Assembly (NCBI GenBank): GCA_044238435.1
Contig: JBIIDH010000018.1
Coordinates: forward strand, 1-44,155
Reading direction: 5' to 3'
Length of the DNA: 44,155 nucleotides
Source: VFMC01 sp044238435
GTDB taxonomy: Bacteria > Actinomycetota > Acidimicrobiia > Acidimicrobiales > Ilumatobacteraceae
The notes below the pieces were generated by a model that was given only the letters and a program-made list of their open reading frames with translations, did no database searches and was not told the origin of the DNA. Position numbers and translations under genes: made by a program. Positions 18,169-25,375 of the stretch are shown here, piece after piece (positions within the stretch are counted from its first letter, which is position 1; each line of letters opens with the position of its first letter).

Positions 18169-19512
18169 TCAGCCGCGGCCCACCTCGCGGAGGATGCTGC
18201 GGTTGCGATCGGCAGCCGCTGCGTTCAGCGCCGGCACGTCGACGGTGATGCACCTGCCGTCGCGCACGACCTGCCGTCCGGCCACCACCACATCGCTCAC
18301 CGAGCGACCGTCGGAGGCCCACACCAACTGCAGCACCGGATCGGTGGCCGGTGGATGCCACTGCGGCCCGGAGGTGTCGTGCACCACGACGTCGGCCTGC
18401 TTGCCCACCTCGAGGCTGCCGATCCGCTCGGCCATGCCGATGGCCTCGGCGCCGCGGATGGTGAGCAGTTCGAGCGCGTCGTGGGCCGTGACCGAGAACG
18501 GGTCGAGCGCCGCGTCGCGGGCGAGGCCGACGAACAGCGCCGCGGCGCGCAGCACGTCGACGGCATCACCCGAGTTCTCGCTGTCGCACCCCAGCGCCAG
18601 GCGGCCACCGCGCCGGAGCAGTTCGCCGTGGCGTCCGCCGGCCGTGATGCCCTGGGCCAGACGCAGGTAGGCCCACGGGCAACTGGCCACTGCTACACCG
18701 CGTTGCAGCACCAGGTCGACCTCGGCATCGTCGAGGTGCACGGCGTGGCCGAGCAGCACATTGGGGCCCAGCACACCGAGCGAGTCGAGGTGCACCAGCG
18801 GGCGCCGACCGGTGCGGGCCAGGTATGCGGCGCCGTCACTGGGCGACGGCGAGATGTGGAACGTGAGGTTCGTGTTGCGCCGCCGGGCGAGGTCGGCGGC
18901 TCCGCCCGCCAACTCGTCGCTCATCAGGTCGTGGCCCACCAGCGTCACCCAGGCGGTGACCAGCGGGTCGCCGTCCATGGTGTCGATCAGGCCCTCCAGC
19001 ACTGCCAGCACATCGGGTGCGGGCGCGGCGAACGGGGCGTCGTCGATGTCCCAACCCCACCGGCCGATCGTGCCGCGCACACCCACCGCGTGCATCGCCG
19101 CCACCACTCGCTCGGGATGCGCCACGGTGCCGGGTTCGACGGTGCACGTGATGCCGTTGCCGACGGCCTCCACCAGCGCCAGGGTGGCCGACAGTTCGTC
19201 GTCGTCGCCGGTGTGCGCGGCGTGCACGGGCACCGCCCAGTCGAAGATCGCCTCCTGCGAGGTGATGGCGTCGGGGATGCAGCTGCGCACCAACCGGTCG
19301 CCCGTGAGGTGCTGGTGGGCGTTCACGTAACCGGGGGTGACGAGGCTGTCGGCCGTGCCGACGACGGTGGCGGCGGGGTGCGTCGCGGCCAGCTCGGCGT
19401 ACGGACCCACGGCGGCGATGCGGTCGTCGACCACCAGCACCGCGCCGTCGCGCAGCACGTCGCGCGCGCCGTTCATGGTGACGACGTGTCGGCCTCTGAT
19501 CAGCAGCACCAT
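18169..19512 (-). CDS. Amidohydrolase-superfamily metal-dependent hydrolase, copy 2
   Basis: This 447-residue enzyme is a paralogue of the one at 15725-17137. It has His66-x-His68 (VNAHQH), His219 (TFHISPS), His256 (LLGHAV), Asp310 (LGCDSEN), RWGWDID, and the C-terminal IGSLEVGKQADVVVHDT. It too lacks the H-x-x-E glutamate (Pro222 instead). In addition, the VAHCP histidine of copy 1 is Ser277 (VASCP), so substrate or mechanism may differ. Start is ATG 19512; GTG 19515 is adjacent. There is no Shine-Dalgarno sequence, and a divergent gene begins only 20 bp away. Probably opens or deaminates a related ring compound. Confidence 0.87.
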   Translation of the reverse strand: MVLLIRGRHVVTMNGARDVLRDGAVLVVDDRIAAVGPYAELAATHPAATVVGTADSLVTPGYVNAHQHLTGDRLVRSCIPDAITSQEAIFDWAVPVHAAHTGDDDELSATLALVEAVGNGITCTVEPGTVAHPERVVAAMHAVGVRGTIGRWGWDIDDAPFAAPAPDVLAVLEGLIDTMDGDPLVTAWVTLVGHDLMSDELAGGAADLARRRNTNLTFHISPSPSDGAAYLARTGRRPLVHLDSLGVLGPNVLLGHAVHLDDAEVDLVLQRGVAVASCPWAYLRLAQGITAGGRHGELLRRGGRLALGCDSENSGDAVDVLRAAALFVGLARDAALDPFSVTAHDALELLTIRGAEAIGMAERIGSLEVGKQADVVVHDTSGPQWHPPATDPVLQLVWASDGRSVSDVVVAGRQVVRDGRCITVDVPALNAAAADRNRSILREVGRG

Positions 19513-19532
19513 CACTCACTAGGGTGGCATGT

Positions 19533-20528
19533 GTGACGTTGGAACTGTGTACTCATCCTGCCCTGCGCAACAGTTGGCACCCGGTGGCACGCACCATCGA
19601 CGTGGCAGGTGGGCCGCATGCGGTGCGGCTGCTCGGCGCCGACGTCGTGCTGTTCCGCGGCGCCGACGGCGCTGTGTCGGCCCTGCCCGACCGCTGCCCA
19701 CACCGTGAGTCGCCGCTGTCGCCCGGTGTGGTGAGCGATGGTTGCCTCGTCTGCCCGTACCACGGCTGGACCTTCGACCAGACGGGCCGGTGCGTGCGCG
19801 TGCCGTCGGCCAGCGAGGGTGTGCCCGCCCCGCCCCGCGCCCATCTCGCCGCCTACCACTGCGCCGAGCGCTACGGCCTGGTGTGGGTGTGCCTGGGCGA
19901 ACCGCGTGCGCCGATCCCGGCCATGCCGTGGGAGGACGACCCGTCGTTCCGGCGCATCAACACCCCGGTCGACGTGTGGCGCACCTCGGCCACGCGCATG
20001 GTCGACAACTTCCTCGACATCACCCACTTCCCGTTCGTGCACACGGGCACGTTCGGTCGGTCGCAGGACACCCAGGTGCCCCGGGTGGAACTCGGGCCAC
20101 TCGACGACGACTTCTTCGGATACAGCTACGAGGTGTTCGCCAACAACCAGTCGGTGGGCACCATCGCCAGCGGCCAGACCGAGTCGGTGGTGCACCGCGC
20201 GATGAGCTCGGGCTTCAGCCTGCCGTTCATCTGCCGCAGCACCATCGCCTACGACTCGGGCCTCGAGCACATCTTGTTGCTGCTCTCGACACCCATCGAC
20301 GACGTCACCTCGTACTTCACGTTCGTGGTGTGGCGCAACGACGACTTCTCCGTGGCAGCCGACGAGGTGATCCAGTTCGATCTCGCCATCGGGGCCGAGG
20401 ACAAGGTGATGCTCGAGCGCCTCAGCGGTGTGCTGCCGCTCGACCAGACCACCCTCGTCAGCGTGCAGGCCGACAAGTGCTCGGTCGAGTGGCGCCGCCA
20501 GTTGGCCGACCTGCTCGCGGCCGGCTGA
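19533..20528 (+). CDS. Rieske oxygenase, vanillate-demethylase/toluenesulfonate-monooxygenase-like
   Basis: The 331-residue protein has the Rieske pair C55-P-H57 and C74-PY-H77 (DRCPHRESPLSPG...LVCPYHGW). The iron-site motif MVDNFLDITHFPFVH contains Asn159, Asp162, His165 and His170. Its shorter length and this motif place it with the O-demethylase/monooxygenase branch (VanA, TsaM) rather than ring dioxygenases, and it is clearly different from the Rieske protein at 6674. GTG 19533 follows AGGGTGG; GTG 19524 is in frame. A TauE/SafE permease gene follows after 10 bp. No reductase gene is close. Likely removes a methyl group or hydroxylates a side chain; substrate unknown. Confidence 0.88.
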   Translation: MTLELCTHPALRNSWHPVARTIDVAGGPHAVRLLGADVVLFRGADGAVSALPDRCPHRESPLSPGVVSDGCLVCPYHGWTFDQTGRCVRVPSASEGVPAPPRAHLAAYHCAERYGLVWVCLGEPRAPIPAMPWEDDPSFRRINTPVDVWRTSATRMVDNFLDITHFPFVHTGTFGRSQDTQVPRVELGPLDDDFFGYSYEVFANNQSVGTIASGQTESVVHRAMSSGFSLPFICRSTIAYDSGLEHILLLLSTPIDDVTSYFTFVVWRNDDFSVAADEVIQFDLAIGAEDKVMLERLSGVLPLDQTTLVSVQADKCSVEWRRQLADLLAAG

Positions 20529-20538
20529 GCAGCCCGTC

Positions 20539-21300
20539 GTGCCCTCTGCAACCGATCTCGTCCTCGCCGGCGCGGCTGCGTTCGCGGCCGGCGGTATCAA
20601 CGCCGTCGCCGGTGGCGGCACCCTGGTTTCGTTCCCCACACTGGTGGGCCTCGGTGTGCCGTCGGTGTCGGCCAACGTCACCAACACGGTGGCGCTCAGC
20701 CCCGGCTATCTCGGCGGCGCCATCGCCCAACGACGTGCTGTGGCCCAGCACCGCGAGCGGCTGCGCGCCCTGCTGCCGGTCACCCTGGTGGGCGCGCTCG
20801 GCGGTGCCGTGCTGCTCGTCGTCACCAGCGAGTCGCTGTTCCGCGCCATCGTGCCGTACCTCATCCTCGGGGCATGCGCCCTGCTCGGCTTCCAGGACGG
20901 CATCAAGCGACTCGTGTTCAACGGCCGCGAGCGCGACCACCACGGTGCGGTGCCGCCGACCCTGCACGTCGCCGTGTTCGTGGCAGCCGTGTACGGCGCC
21001 TACTTCGGTGCCGGGCTCGGCATCATGCTGCTGGCGGTGCTGGGCCTGTTGCTCGACGACGACCTCAACACGCTGAACGCCCTGAAGTCGGTGCTGTCGT
21101 TGGCCATCAACCTGCTCGCTGCGTGCTTCTTCGTGTTCTCCGCCAAGGTGGCGTGGGGGTTCGTCGCCGTGATGGCCCCGGCCAGCCTGGTGGGCGGGCA
21201 CATCGGGGGCCTGCTCGCAGGCAGGCTGAACCCGAAGGTGCTGCGCGCCGTGGTGATCGCCTTCGGCGTGGCCGTGGCGTTGAAGATGCTGTTCCTCTGA
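20539..21300 (+). CDS. TauE/SafE-family membrane transporter
   Basis: The 253-residue protein is hydrophobic throughout with about eight predicted membrane segments. It starts with AGGINAVAGGGTLVSFPTLVGLG, the characteristic N-terminal repeat of the TauE/SafE (DUF81) family, and ends with ASLVGGHIGGLLAGRLNPKVLRAVV, the C-terminal half of the internal duplication. Characterised relatives move sulfite, sulfoacetate or organic anions. It starts at GTG 20539, 10 bp after the Rieske gene, so the two are probably one operon; the pairing recalls sulfonate or aromatic acid handling, but that is inference. Confidence 0.85.
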   Translation: MPSATDLVLAGAAAFAAGGINAVAGGGTLVSFPTLVGLGVPSVSANVTNTVALSPGYLGGAIAQRRAVAQHRERLRALLPVTLVGALGGAVLLVVTSESLFRAIVPYLILGACALLGFQDGIKRLVFNGRERDHHGAVPPTLHVAVFVAAVYGAYFGAGLGIMLLAVLGLLLDDDLNTLNALKSVLSLAINLLAACFFVFSAKVAWGFVAVMAPASLVGGHIGGLLAGRLNPKVLRAVVIAFGVAVALKMLFL

Positions 21301-21312
21301 CGCAGCCCCGGA

Positions 21313-22545
21313 TCAGTCGACGATGGCGCTGTAGACGAGGCTGCGCAACTGACCGCGGAAGTCGAACGACACACTGGGCATCAGCTGGGTCATGAACACC
21401 ACCCACAGGTCCTCGACGTCGTCGACCCAGAACACCGTCGACGCCGCACCGCCCCAGTAGAAGTCGCCGCGGGTGAGCGCGCCGGTGGCCACCTGGTCGA
21501 TGGTCGACGCGAAGCCGAGACCGAAGCCCACGCCCACGTTGCCGTACTGGGTGAGCAGCTCCACGTCGAGCGCGGCCAGGTCCTTGCCACCGGGCAGGTG
21601 GTTCATCCGCATCAGTGCCAGCGTGCGCGGGCCGATGATGCGGTGCCCGTCGAGCTCGCCGCCCCGGCGCAGCATCTCGCAGAACCGGGTGTAGTCGGCC
21701 AGCGTGCCGGTGAGGCCGCCACCGCCCGACACGAACGCCGGCGGGCGCAGGTACGCACTGGTGGCCGGGTCGTCGAGCAGCGTGGTGGTCTTGTCGGGGT
21801 TGCGTGCGTAGTTGGCGGCGAAACGGTGCGCCTGGTCGGCCGCCACCTGGAACGCCGTGTCGTGCATGCCCAGCGGGCCGAGGATGTGCTCGCGCAGGTA
21901 CTCGGGAAGTGGTTGGCCGCTCATCAGCTCCACCAGCGCGCCGCAGGCATCGGTGGCGAGCGAGTACATGTAGGCGGTGCCGGGCTGGAAGCGCAGCGGC
22001 ACCTGGCCGAGGCGGTCCATGAACTCGGCCATCGTGGCCGACACACCGGCGCTGCGGATCTGGTGGGCGCGGTAGATCTCGTCGATCGGGTGCTGGTCGC
22101 CCATGCCCGGCAGCACCCCGCCGTAGGTGAGGCCGCTGGTGTGGCTGAGCAGGTCGCGGAAGCTGATGGGTCGGTGCGCCGGCTCGGTGACCATGTCGTC
22201 GCCACGACCGCTCACCCACACCCGGTGGCTGCGCCAGCTGGGCACCACCCGGGCCACCGGGTCGTCGAGTTGGAACATGCCCTGCTCGAACAACTGCATC
22301 AGCGCGATCGACACGATGGGCTTGGTCATCGAGTAGATGCGGAAGATGGTGTCGTCGCCGATGGGCACGTTGCGCTCGCGATCGCGCAGCCCCAGCGCGG
22401 CGTGGTAGGCGAGGTGGCCGCGTCGGCCCACGGCCACCTGGCAGCCGGCGATCTTGCCGGGCGCGATGTAGCGACTGTCGAGGTGGGCGGCGATGCGGTC
22501 GAGTCGGGCGGCATCGAAGCCGGCGGCGCCTGGGTGCAGTTCCAC
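21313..22545 (-). CDS. Serine hydrolase of the beta-lactamase/esterase (class C-like) family
   Basis: The 410-residue protein has the catalytic S-x-x-K as Ser72-MT-Lys75 (FRIYSMTKPIVS). The class C/esterase surroundings RPISFRDLLSHTSGLTYGG and a Tyr motif (YMYS, about 192-195) follow, with a C-terminal GWGG-like region (YWGGAASTVFWVDD). No signal peptide is visible, so it is probably cytoplasmic and an esterase or amidase rather than a secreted lactamase. GTG 22545 is chosen for the preceding AGGGGGAT; longer upstream frames lack support. It converges with the TauE gene with 12 bp between stops. Substrate unknown. Confidence 0.85.
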   Translation of the reverse strand: MELHPGAAGFDAARLDRIAAHLDSRYIAPGKIAGCQVAVGRRGHLAYHAALGLRDRERNVPIGDDTIFRIYSMTKPIVSIALMQLFEQGMFQLDDPVARVVPSWRSHRVWVSGRGDDMVTEPAHRPISFRDLLSHTSGLTYGGVLPGMGDQHPIDEIYRAHQIRSAGVSATMAEFMDRLGQVPLRFQPGTAYMYSLATDACGALVELMSGQPLPEYLREHILGPLGMHDTAFQVAADQAHRFAANYARNPDKTTTLLDDPATSAYLRPPAFVSGGGGLTGTLADYTRFCEMLRRGGELDGHRIIGPRTLALMRMNHLPGGKDLAALDVELLTQYGNVGVGFGLGFASTIDQVATGALTRGDFYWGGAASTVFWVDDVEDLWVVFMTQLMPSVSFDFRGQLRSLVYSAIVD

Positions 22546-22570
22546 GTGATCCCCCTGTGTCGTCCGTGGT

Positions 22571-22583
22571 GGTCGTGACGACC
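22571..22583. promoter_or_regulatory. 13-bp palindrome upstream of the serine hydrolase gene
   Basis: GGTCGT-G-ACGACC is a perfect inverted repeat 26-38 bp before the serine hydrolase start codon (22545, - strand). Position and size would suit a TetR-like operator. Short GC-rich palindromes also arise by chance, so confidence is low. Confidence 0.25.
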
Positions 22584-22612
22584 GTCCGCATGATCGCAGA
22601 TGCTGCCCTGCT

Positions 22613-22650
22613 CGATGCGTGTCGGGGTCGATGCGTGTCGGGGTCGATGC
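22613..22650. repeat. 16-bp perfect tandem duplication plus partial third copy
   Basis: CGATGCGTGTCGGGGT occurs at 22613-22628 and again directly at 22629-22644, followed by the first six bases of a third unit (22645-22650). It lies in the 110-bp spacer 22546-22655 between the start of the serine hydrolase gene and the end of the ferredoxin gene, both on the - strand. Confidence 0.85.
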
Positions 22651-22655
22651 GCGGG

Positions 22656-23045
22656 TCAGGCCGTGGTGCGGGTCATCACCCGGTGAGCGACGACGGCCGG
22701 CATCGACGACACCCCGGCCCCCGCTGCGAGCCAGTCGGCCACAGCGGCCGTGTCGTCGGCCGACAGGACGCCCCCCAGCCAGGTGGCCGGATGCCCGTCG
22801 TGGCGACGGACGACGACCACGTTCGATGCCGAGCACTCGTCGAGGCAGTCGACCACCCGGCACCGACCTCCACCACGAAGCGCCCCGGACGAGAGCACCG
22901 CGACCTGGGCGTCGTGGTCGACATCGGGGTGCTTGCGCGAGGTGCCGCAGCAACACCCGCGGCAGACGAGGACCGAGAAGGCGCCTCGCGGTCGGCTCGG
23001 GCCGAGATCCACCGCGGTGGATCGGAGCGGGTCAGCGTCGGCCAT
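22656..23045 (-). CDS. Thioredoxin-like [2Fe-2S] ferredoxin domain protein
   Basis: The 129-residue protein contains a thioredoxin-fold [2Fe-2S] pattern: VCRGCCCGT (Cys28, 31, 32, 33) and CRVVDCLDECSASNVVVV (Cys62, 67, 71). This is as in shethna-type/NuoE-like ferredoxins. The C-terminal 50 residues (GHPATWLGGVLSADDTAAVADWL) resemble the tail found in actinobacterial (2Fe-2S) ferredoxin-domain proteins. ATG 23045 overlaps the WD40 gene end by 14 bases, so translation is coupled. It is third in the cobW transcript under a Zur-like box. Extra cysteines (a CCC run) could also bind zinc. A role in zinc-stress redox or metal transfer is inference. Confidence 0.72.
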   Translation of the reverse strand: MADADPLRSTAVDLGPSRPRGAFSVLVCRGCCCGTSRKHPDVDHDAQVAVLSSGALRGGGRCRVVDCLDECSASNVVVVRRHDGHPATWLGGVLSADDTAAVADWLAAGAGVSSMPAVVAHRVMTRTTA

Positions 23046-24051
23046 CGTCGACCTCGACGAGCGTGACGAGTCCATCGGCGAGGCCGACCGCGATCTCGTC
23101 GCCGGCCGGTGACCAGGCGATGCATGCGATCTCCTCGTCGAACTGGAGCGATGCGAGCAGGCTTCGTCGGCTGGCGGTGGGGTCCCACAGGCACAAGCGA
23201 CCGTCGGCGCCGGCCGAGGCCAACAGGGTGCTGAGCGGCTGGAAGCCGACATCGACGACGCGCCGCGCGTGGCCGTCGAGTTGTTTGGGGCGGCTGCCCT
23301 TGGGGCCCTTGCCGGAGAAGTCCCACACCGTCACCTCACCAAGGTTGCCCACAGCGAGAAGACGCGATCGGTCGTCCCATGCCAGATGTTCGACCTTGGC
23401 CGGGTAGCCGTTCATGGTCAACTCGTCGCCGCTCCACAGCCGCCAGCAGTGCACCGATGCGTCCTGGTTCCCCGAGCACGCCCACTTGCCGTTGGGTGCG
23501 ATGGCGAGCGCGAGCAGCGACCCTTTCCACTCGAACCGCTTCGTCGGTTTCGTGTCGCCCTGGTACCACCAGACCCCGCCGTACAGTCCGACCCCGAGGT
23601 GGCGGCCATCGGGGGTGTACCCCAGGCATGCCACCGTCGACGGATGCGCGTCATGGCGGAGGTGTTCGCTCCCGTCGGTCGCGACGCGGATCACCTCGTT
23701 GCCGATGGCGGCAGCGAACTCTGCCCCGTCCGGTCGCCAGACGATGTCGCCGCACCATCCCCGGGCCGTCACCTCGCCGAGCACGGTGCCGTCGGCCGCC
23801 GACCAGAGACGAACCCGTCCGTCCTGCCCGCCGGTGGCCAGCAGGTCGGCGGTGGGCGACCACGCCACCTGGGTGACGCCGAACTCGTGCAGCGGGGGGT
23901 GCTGCACCAGTCCGTCGTCGTCGATGATCGCAGTCGTGCCGTCGAGCGAGCCGACCGCGAGCCGCGATCCGTCGGCCGACCAGGCGAGTGCGCTCACGTA
24001 GTCGCCCACTCGGACGGTCGGCCCGCTGCTCGGCCGAAGGTCCACGTTCAT
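23032..24051 (-). CDS. WD40-repeat beta-propeller protein
   Basis: The 339-residue protein is built of about seven WD40-like repeats, seen as recurring segments such as ALAWSADGSRLAVGSLDGT, QVAWSPTADLLATGGQDGRVRLW, HLAWDDRSRLLAVGNLGEVTVWDF, GFQPLSTLLASAGADGRLCLWD and CIAWSPAGDEIAVGLADG. There is no signal peptide or membrane segment, so it should be a cytoplasmic scaffold. The start ATG 24051 overlaps the cobW stop (ATGA), and its own 3' end overlaps the ferredoxin gene. Being sandwiched between a metallochaperone GTPase and a ferredoxin suggests it presents client proteins or metals. No enzymatic motif is visible. Confidence 0.85.
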   Translation of the reverse strand: MNVDLRPSSGPTVRVGDYVSALAWSADGSRLAVGSLDGTTAIIDDDGLVQHPPLHEFGVTQVAWSPTADLLATGGQDGRVRLWSAADGTVLGEVTARGWCGDIVWRPDGAEFAAAIGNEVIRVATDGSEHLRHDAHPSTVACLGYTPDGRHLGVGLYGGVWWYQGDTKPTKRFEWKGSLLALAIAPNGKWACSGNQDASVHCWRLWSGDELTMNGYPAKVEHLAWDDRSRLLAVGNLGEVTVWDFSGKGPKGSRPKQLDGHARRVVDVGFQPLSTLLASAGADGRLCLWDPTASRRSLLASLQFDEEIACIAWSPAGDEIAVGLADGLVTLVEVDDGRR

Positions 24052-25028
24052 GACACGAGGCAGGCGCGGAACCGGTCGGTCAGTTCCTCGCGGTCGAGGT
24101 TGCGGCCGATGAACACCATCCGGTTCAACCGGGGTTCGTCGGGCTGCCAGGCTCGGTCGGGCTGGCCGTCGAACAGCATGTGGACGCCCTGGAAGACATA
24201 GCGCTGTTCAGCGCCGTCGATGTTGAGCACGCCCTTCATCCGGAAGATGTCGACGCCCTTGGTGCCGAGCAGCCAGCCCAGCCAGTCGTTGATCTTGTCG
24301 ATCGCCGTTCCGCCGGGCAGCTCGATACCGACCGACGTGACCGACTGGTCGTGCTGGTGCTCGCTGTCCACGAGGAACTCGGGCTCCATCTCGAGCACCT
24401 TGGTCAGATCGAACGCGCCGACCCCCAGGATGCGGTCGAGGTCGACGTTGCTCATCGTGGTGGGGATGATCTCGGCGTTGGCATTGATCGCTCGGATGCG
24501 TCGCTCGACCGAGGCGCGCTCGTCGTCGTCGACGAGGTCGATCTTGTTCAGCAGGATCCGGTCGGCGAACGCGAGTTGTTCGACGGCTTCGTTCTCGATC
24601 CCCTCGGGCTTGTCGTCGTCGAGGTGTTGCGGCAGGTGCTTGGCGTCGACCACGGTGACGATTGCGTCGAGTCTGAGTTGCGCTTTCACCTCGTCGTCGA
24701 CGAAGAAGGTCTGCGCCACAGGAGCAGGGTCGGCCAGACCGGTGGTCTCGACGAGGATGTGGTCGAACTTGTCGCGGCGCTTCATGAGGTTGCCGAGGAT
24801 GCGGATCAGATCACCGCGCACGGTGCAGCAGATGCAGCCGTTGTTCATCTCGAAGATCTCCTCGTCGGCATCGATCACCAGTGCGTCGTCGATGCCGATC
24901 TCGCCGAACTCGTTCTCGATGACGGCGATCCGCTTGCCGTGCTGCTCGGTGAGGATGTGGTTGAGCAAGGTGGTCTTGCCGGAACCGAGGAAACCGGTGA
25001 TGACCGTGACGGGGACCCGATCGTCCAT
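24048..25028 (-). CDS. CobW/ZNG1-type G3E GTPase, putative zinc metallochaperone
   Basis: The 326-residue protein has a P-loop GFLGSGKTT (12-20), the metal-binding CxCC motif as Cys65-I-Cys67-Cys68 (NNGCICCTVRGDL), switch region VETTGLADP (93-101) and GTP-specificity NKID (161-164). The C-terminal CobW_C domain ends in RLNRMVFIGRNLDREEL. His-rich stretches (SEHQHDQ) may bind zinc. COG0523 proteins of this type (YciC/ZagA/ZNG1) deliver zinc to client enzymes under zinc starvation. ATG 25028 follows GAAAGG with 6-nt spacing; the frame continues upstream only through a repeat tract. A Zur-like box about 100 bp upstream supports zinc control. Confidence 0.9.
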   Translation of the reverse strand: MDDRVPVTVITGFLGSGKTTLLNHILTEQHGKRIAVIENEFGEIGIDDALVIDADEEIFEMNNGCICCTVRGDLIRILGNLMKRRDKFDHILVETTGLADPAPVAQTFFVDDEVKAQLRLDAIVTVVDAKHLPQHLDDDKPEGIENEAVEQLAFADRILLNKIDLVDDDERASVERRIRAINANAEIIPTTMSNVDLDRILGVGAFDLTKVLEMEPEFLVDSEHQHDQSVTSVGIELPGGTAIDKINDWLGWLLGTKGVDIFRMKGVLNIDGAEQRYVFQGVHMLFDGQPDRAWQPDEPRLNRMVFIGRNLDREELTDRFRACLVS

Positions 25029-25042
25029 GGCGCGCCTTTCGT

Positions 25043-25098
25043 GGAAGGAGGGAGGGAGGGAGGGAGGAGGGAGGGAGAGAAGGAGGGAGGGAGGGAGG
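25043..25098. repeat. 56-nt pure-purine (GGGA)n tract in the cobW leader
   Basis: Every base from 25043 to 25098 on the + strand is G or A, mostly GGGA/GGA units. The + strand could form a G-quadruplex; the cobW mRNA would carry the complementary C-rich pyrimidine run just before its ribosome-binding site. Tetranucleotide runs are prone to slippage, so the length may vary between strains. Confidence 0.9.
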
Positions 25099-25128
25099 TG
25101 GCGAGGGACCGACGGTCGGCCCTTTGCA

Positions 25129-25151
25129 ATTATGAGAATCATTACCATAAC
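25129..25151. promoter_or_regulatory. Zur-type (Fur-family) operator between cobW and the znu operon
   Basis: TGAGAATCATTACCA (25133-25147) closely follows the 7-1-7 actinobacterial Zur consensus, roughly TGAAAAT-N-ATTTTCA. The symmetry extends outward (25129-25151), with 8 of 11 arm positions complementary around C25140. It is a rare AT-rich island in GC-rich DNA and stands between divergent cobW (start 25028) and the 71-residue gene plus znuACB (start 25160). A Fur rather than Zur site is possible by sequence, but the zinc genes on both sides favour Zur. Confidence 0.75.
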
Positions 25152-25159
25152 ATGGCCCG

Positions 25160-25375
25160 ATGGCAACCTCCGACTTGATCACCACATCGCTGCTCGATTG
25201 CAGCGGCGTCGTCACTCATCGCCTCACGTTGCTGGCCGACGGCACGGTCGAGATCCGCTTCCCGAGCGGCGGAACCGCCACCGTCGAGCCTCGAACCGGC
25301 CGCGTGCTCACTCCCGGCCGGGTGATCCCCGAGCAGGTGCTCGCCGCCGCCCGGTCGCTGGAGGGTGCACGATGA
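25160..25375 (+). CDS. Small hypothetical protein at the head of the znu operon
   Basis: This 71-residue protein is not one I recognise. It is beta-rich by inspection: VVTHRLTLLADGTVEIRF, then GGTATVEPRTGRVLT, then a short helix VLAAARSLEG. It has no signal peptide, no membrane segment and only one Cys. ATG 25160 is 12 bp after the Zur-like box and lacks a Shine-Dalgarno sequence, so a leaderless transcript is likely. Its stop overlaps the znuA start (ATGA), which supports a real translated gene. The mRNA position makes zinc-responsive expression probable. Function unknown. Confidence 0.65.
   Translation: MATSDLITTSLLDCSGVVTHRLTLLADGTVEIRFPSGGTATVEPRTGRVLTPGRVIPEQVLAAARSLEGAR

Noticed and set aside
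25043..25098. Possible CRISPR or other array
   Set aside because: There are no spacers between units; it is a simple tetranucleotide purine run.
25029..25166. Upstream extension of the cobW frame through the repeat tract
   Set aside because: It would encode only a Pro/Ser/Leu-rich repeat from the GGGA tract; ATG 25028 has a ribosome site and gives the normal CobW N terminus.
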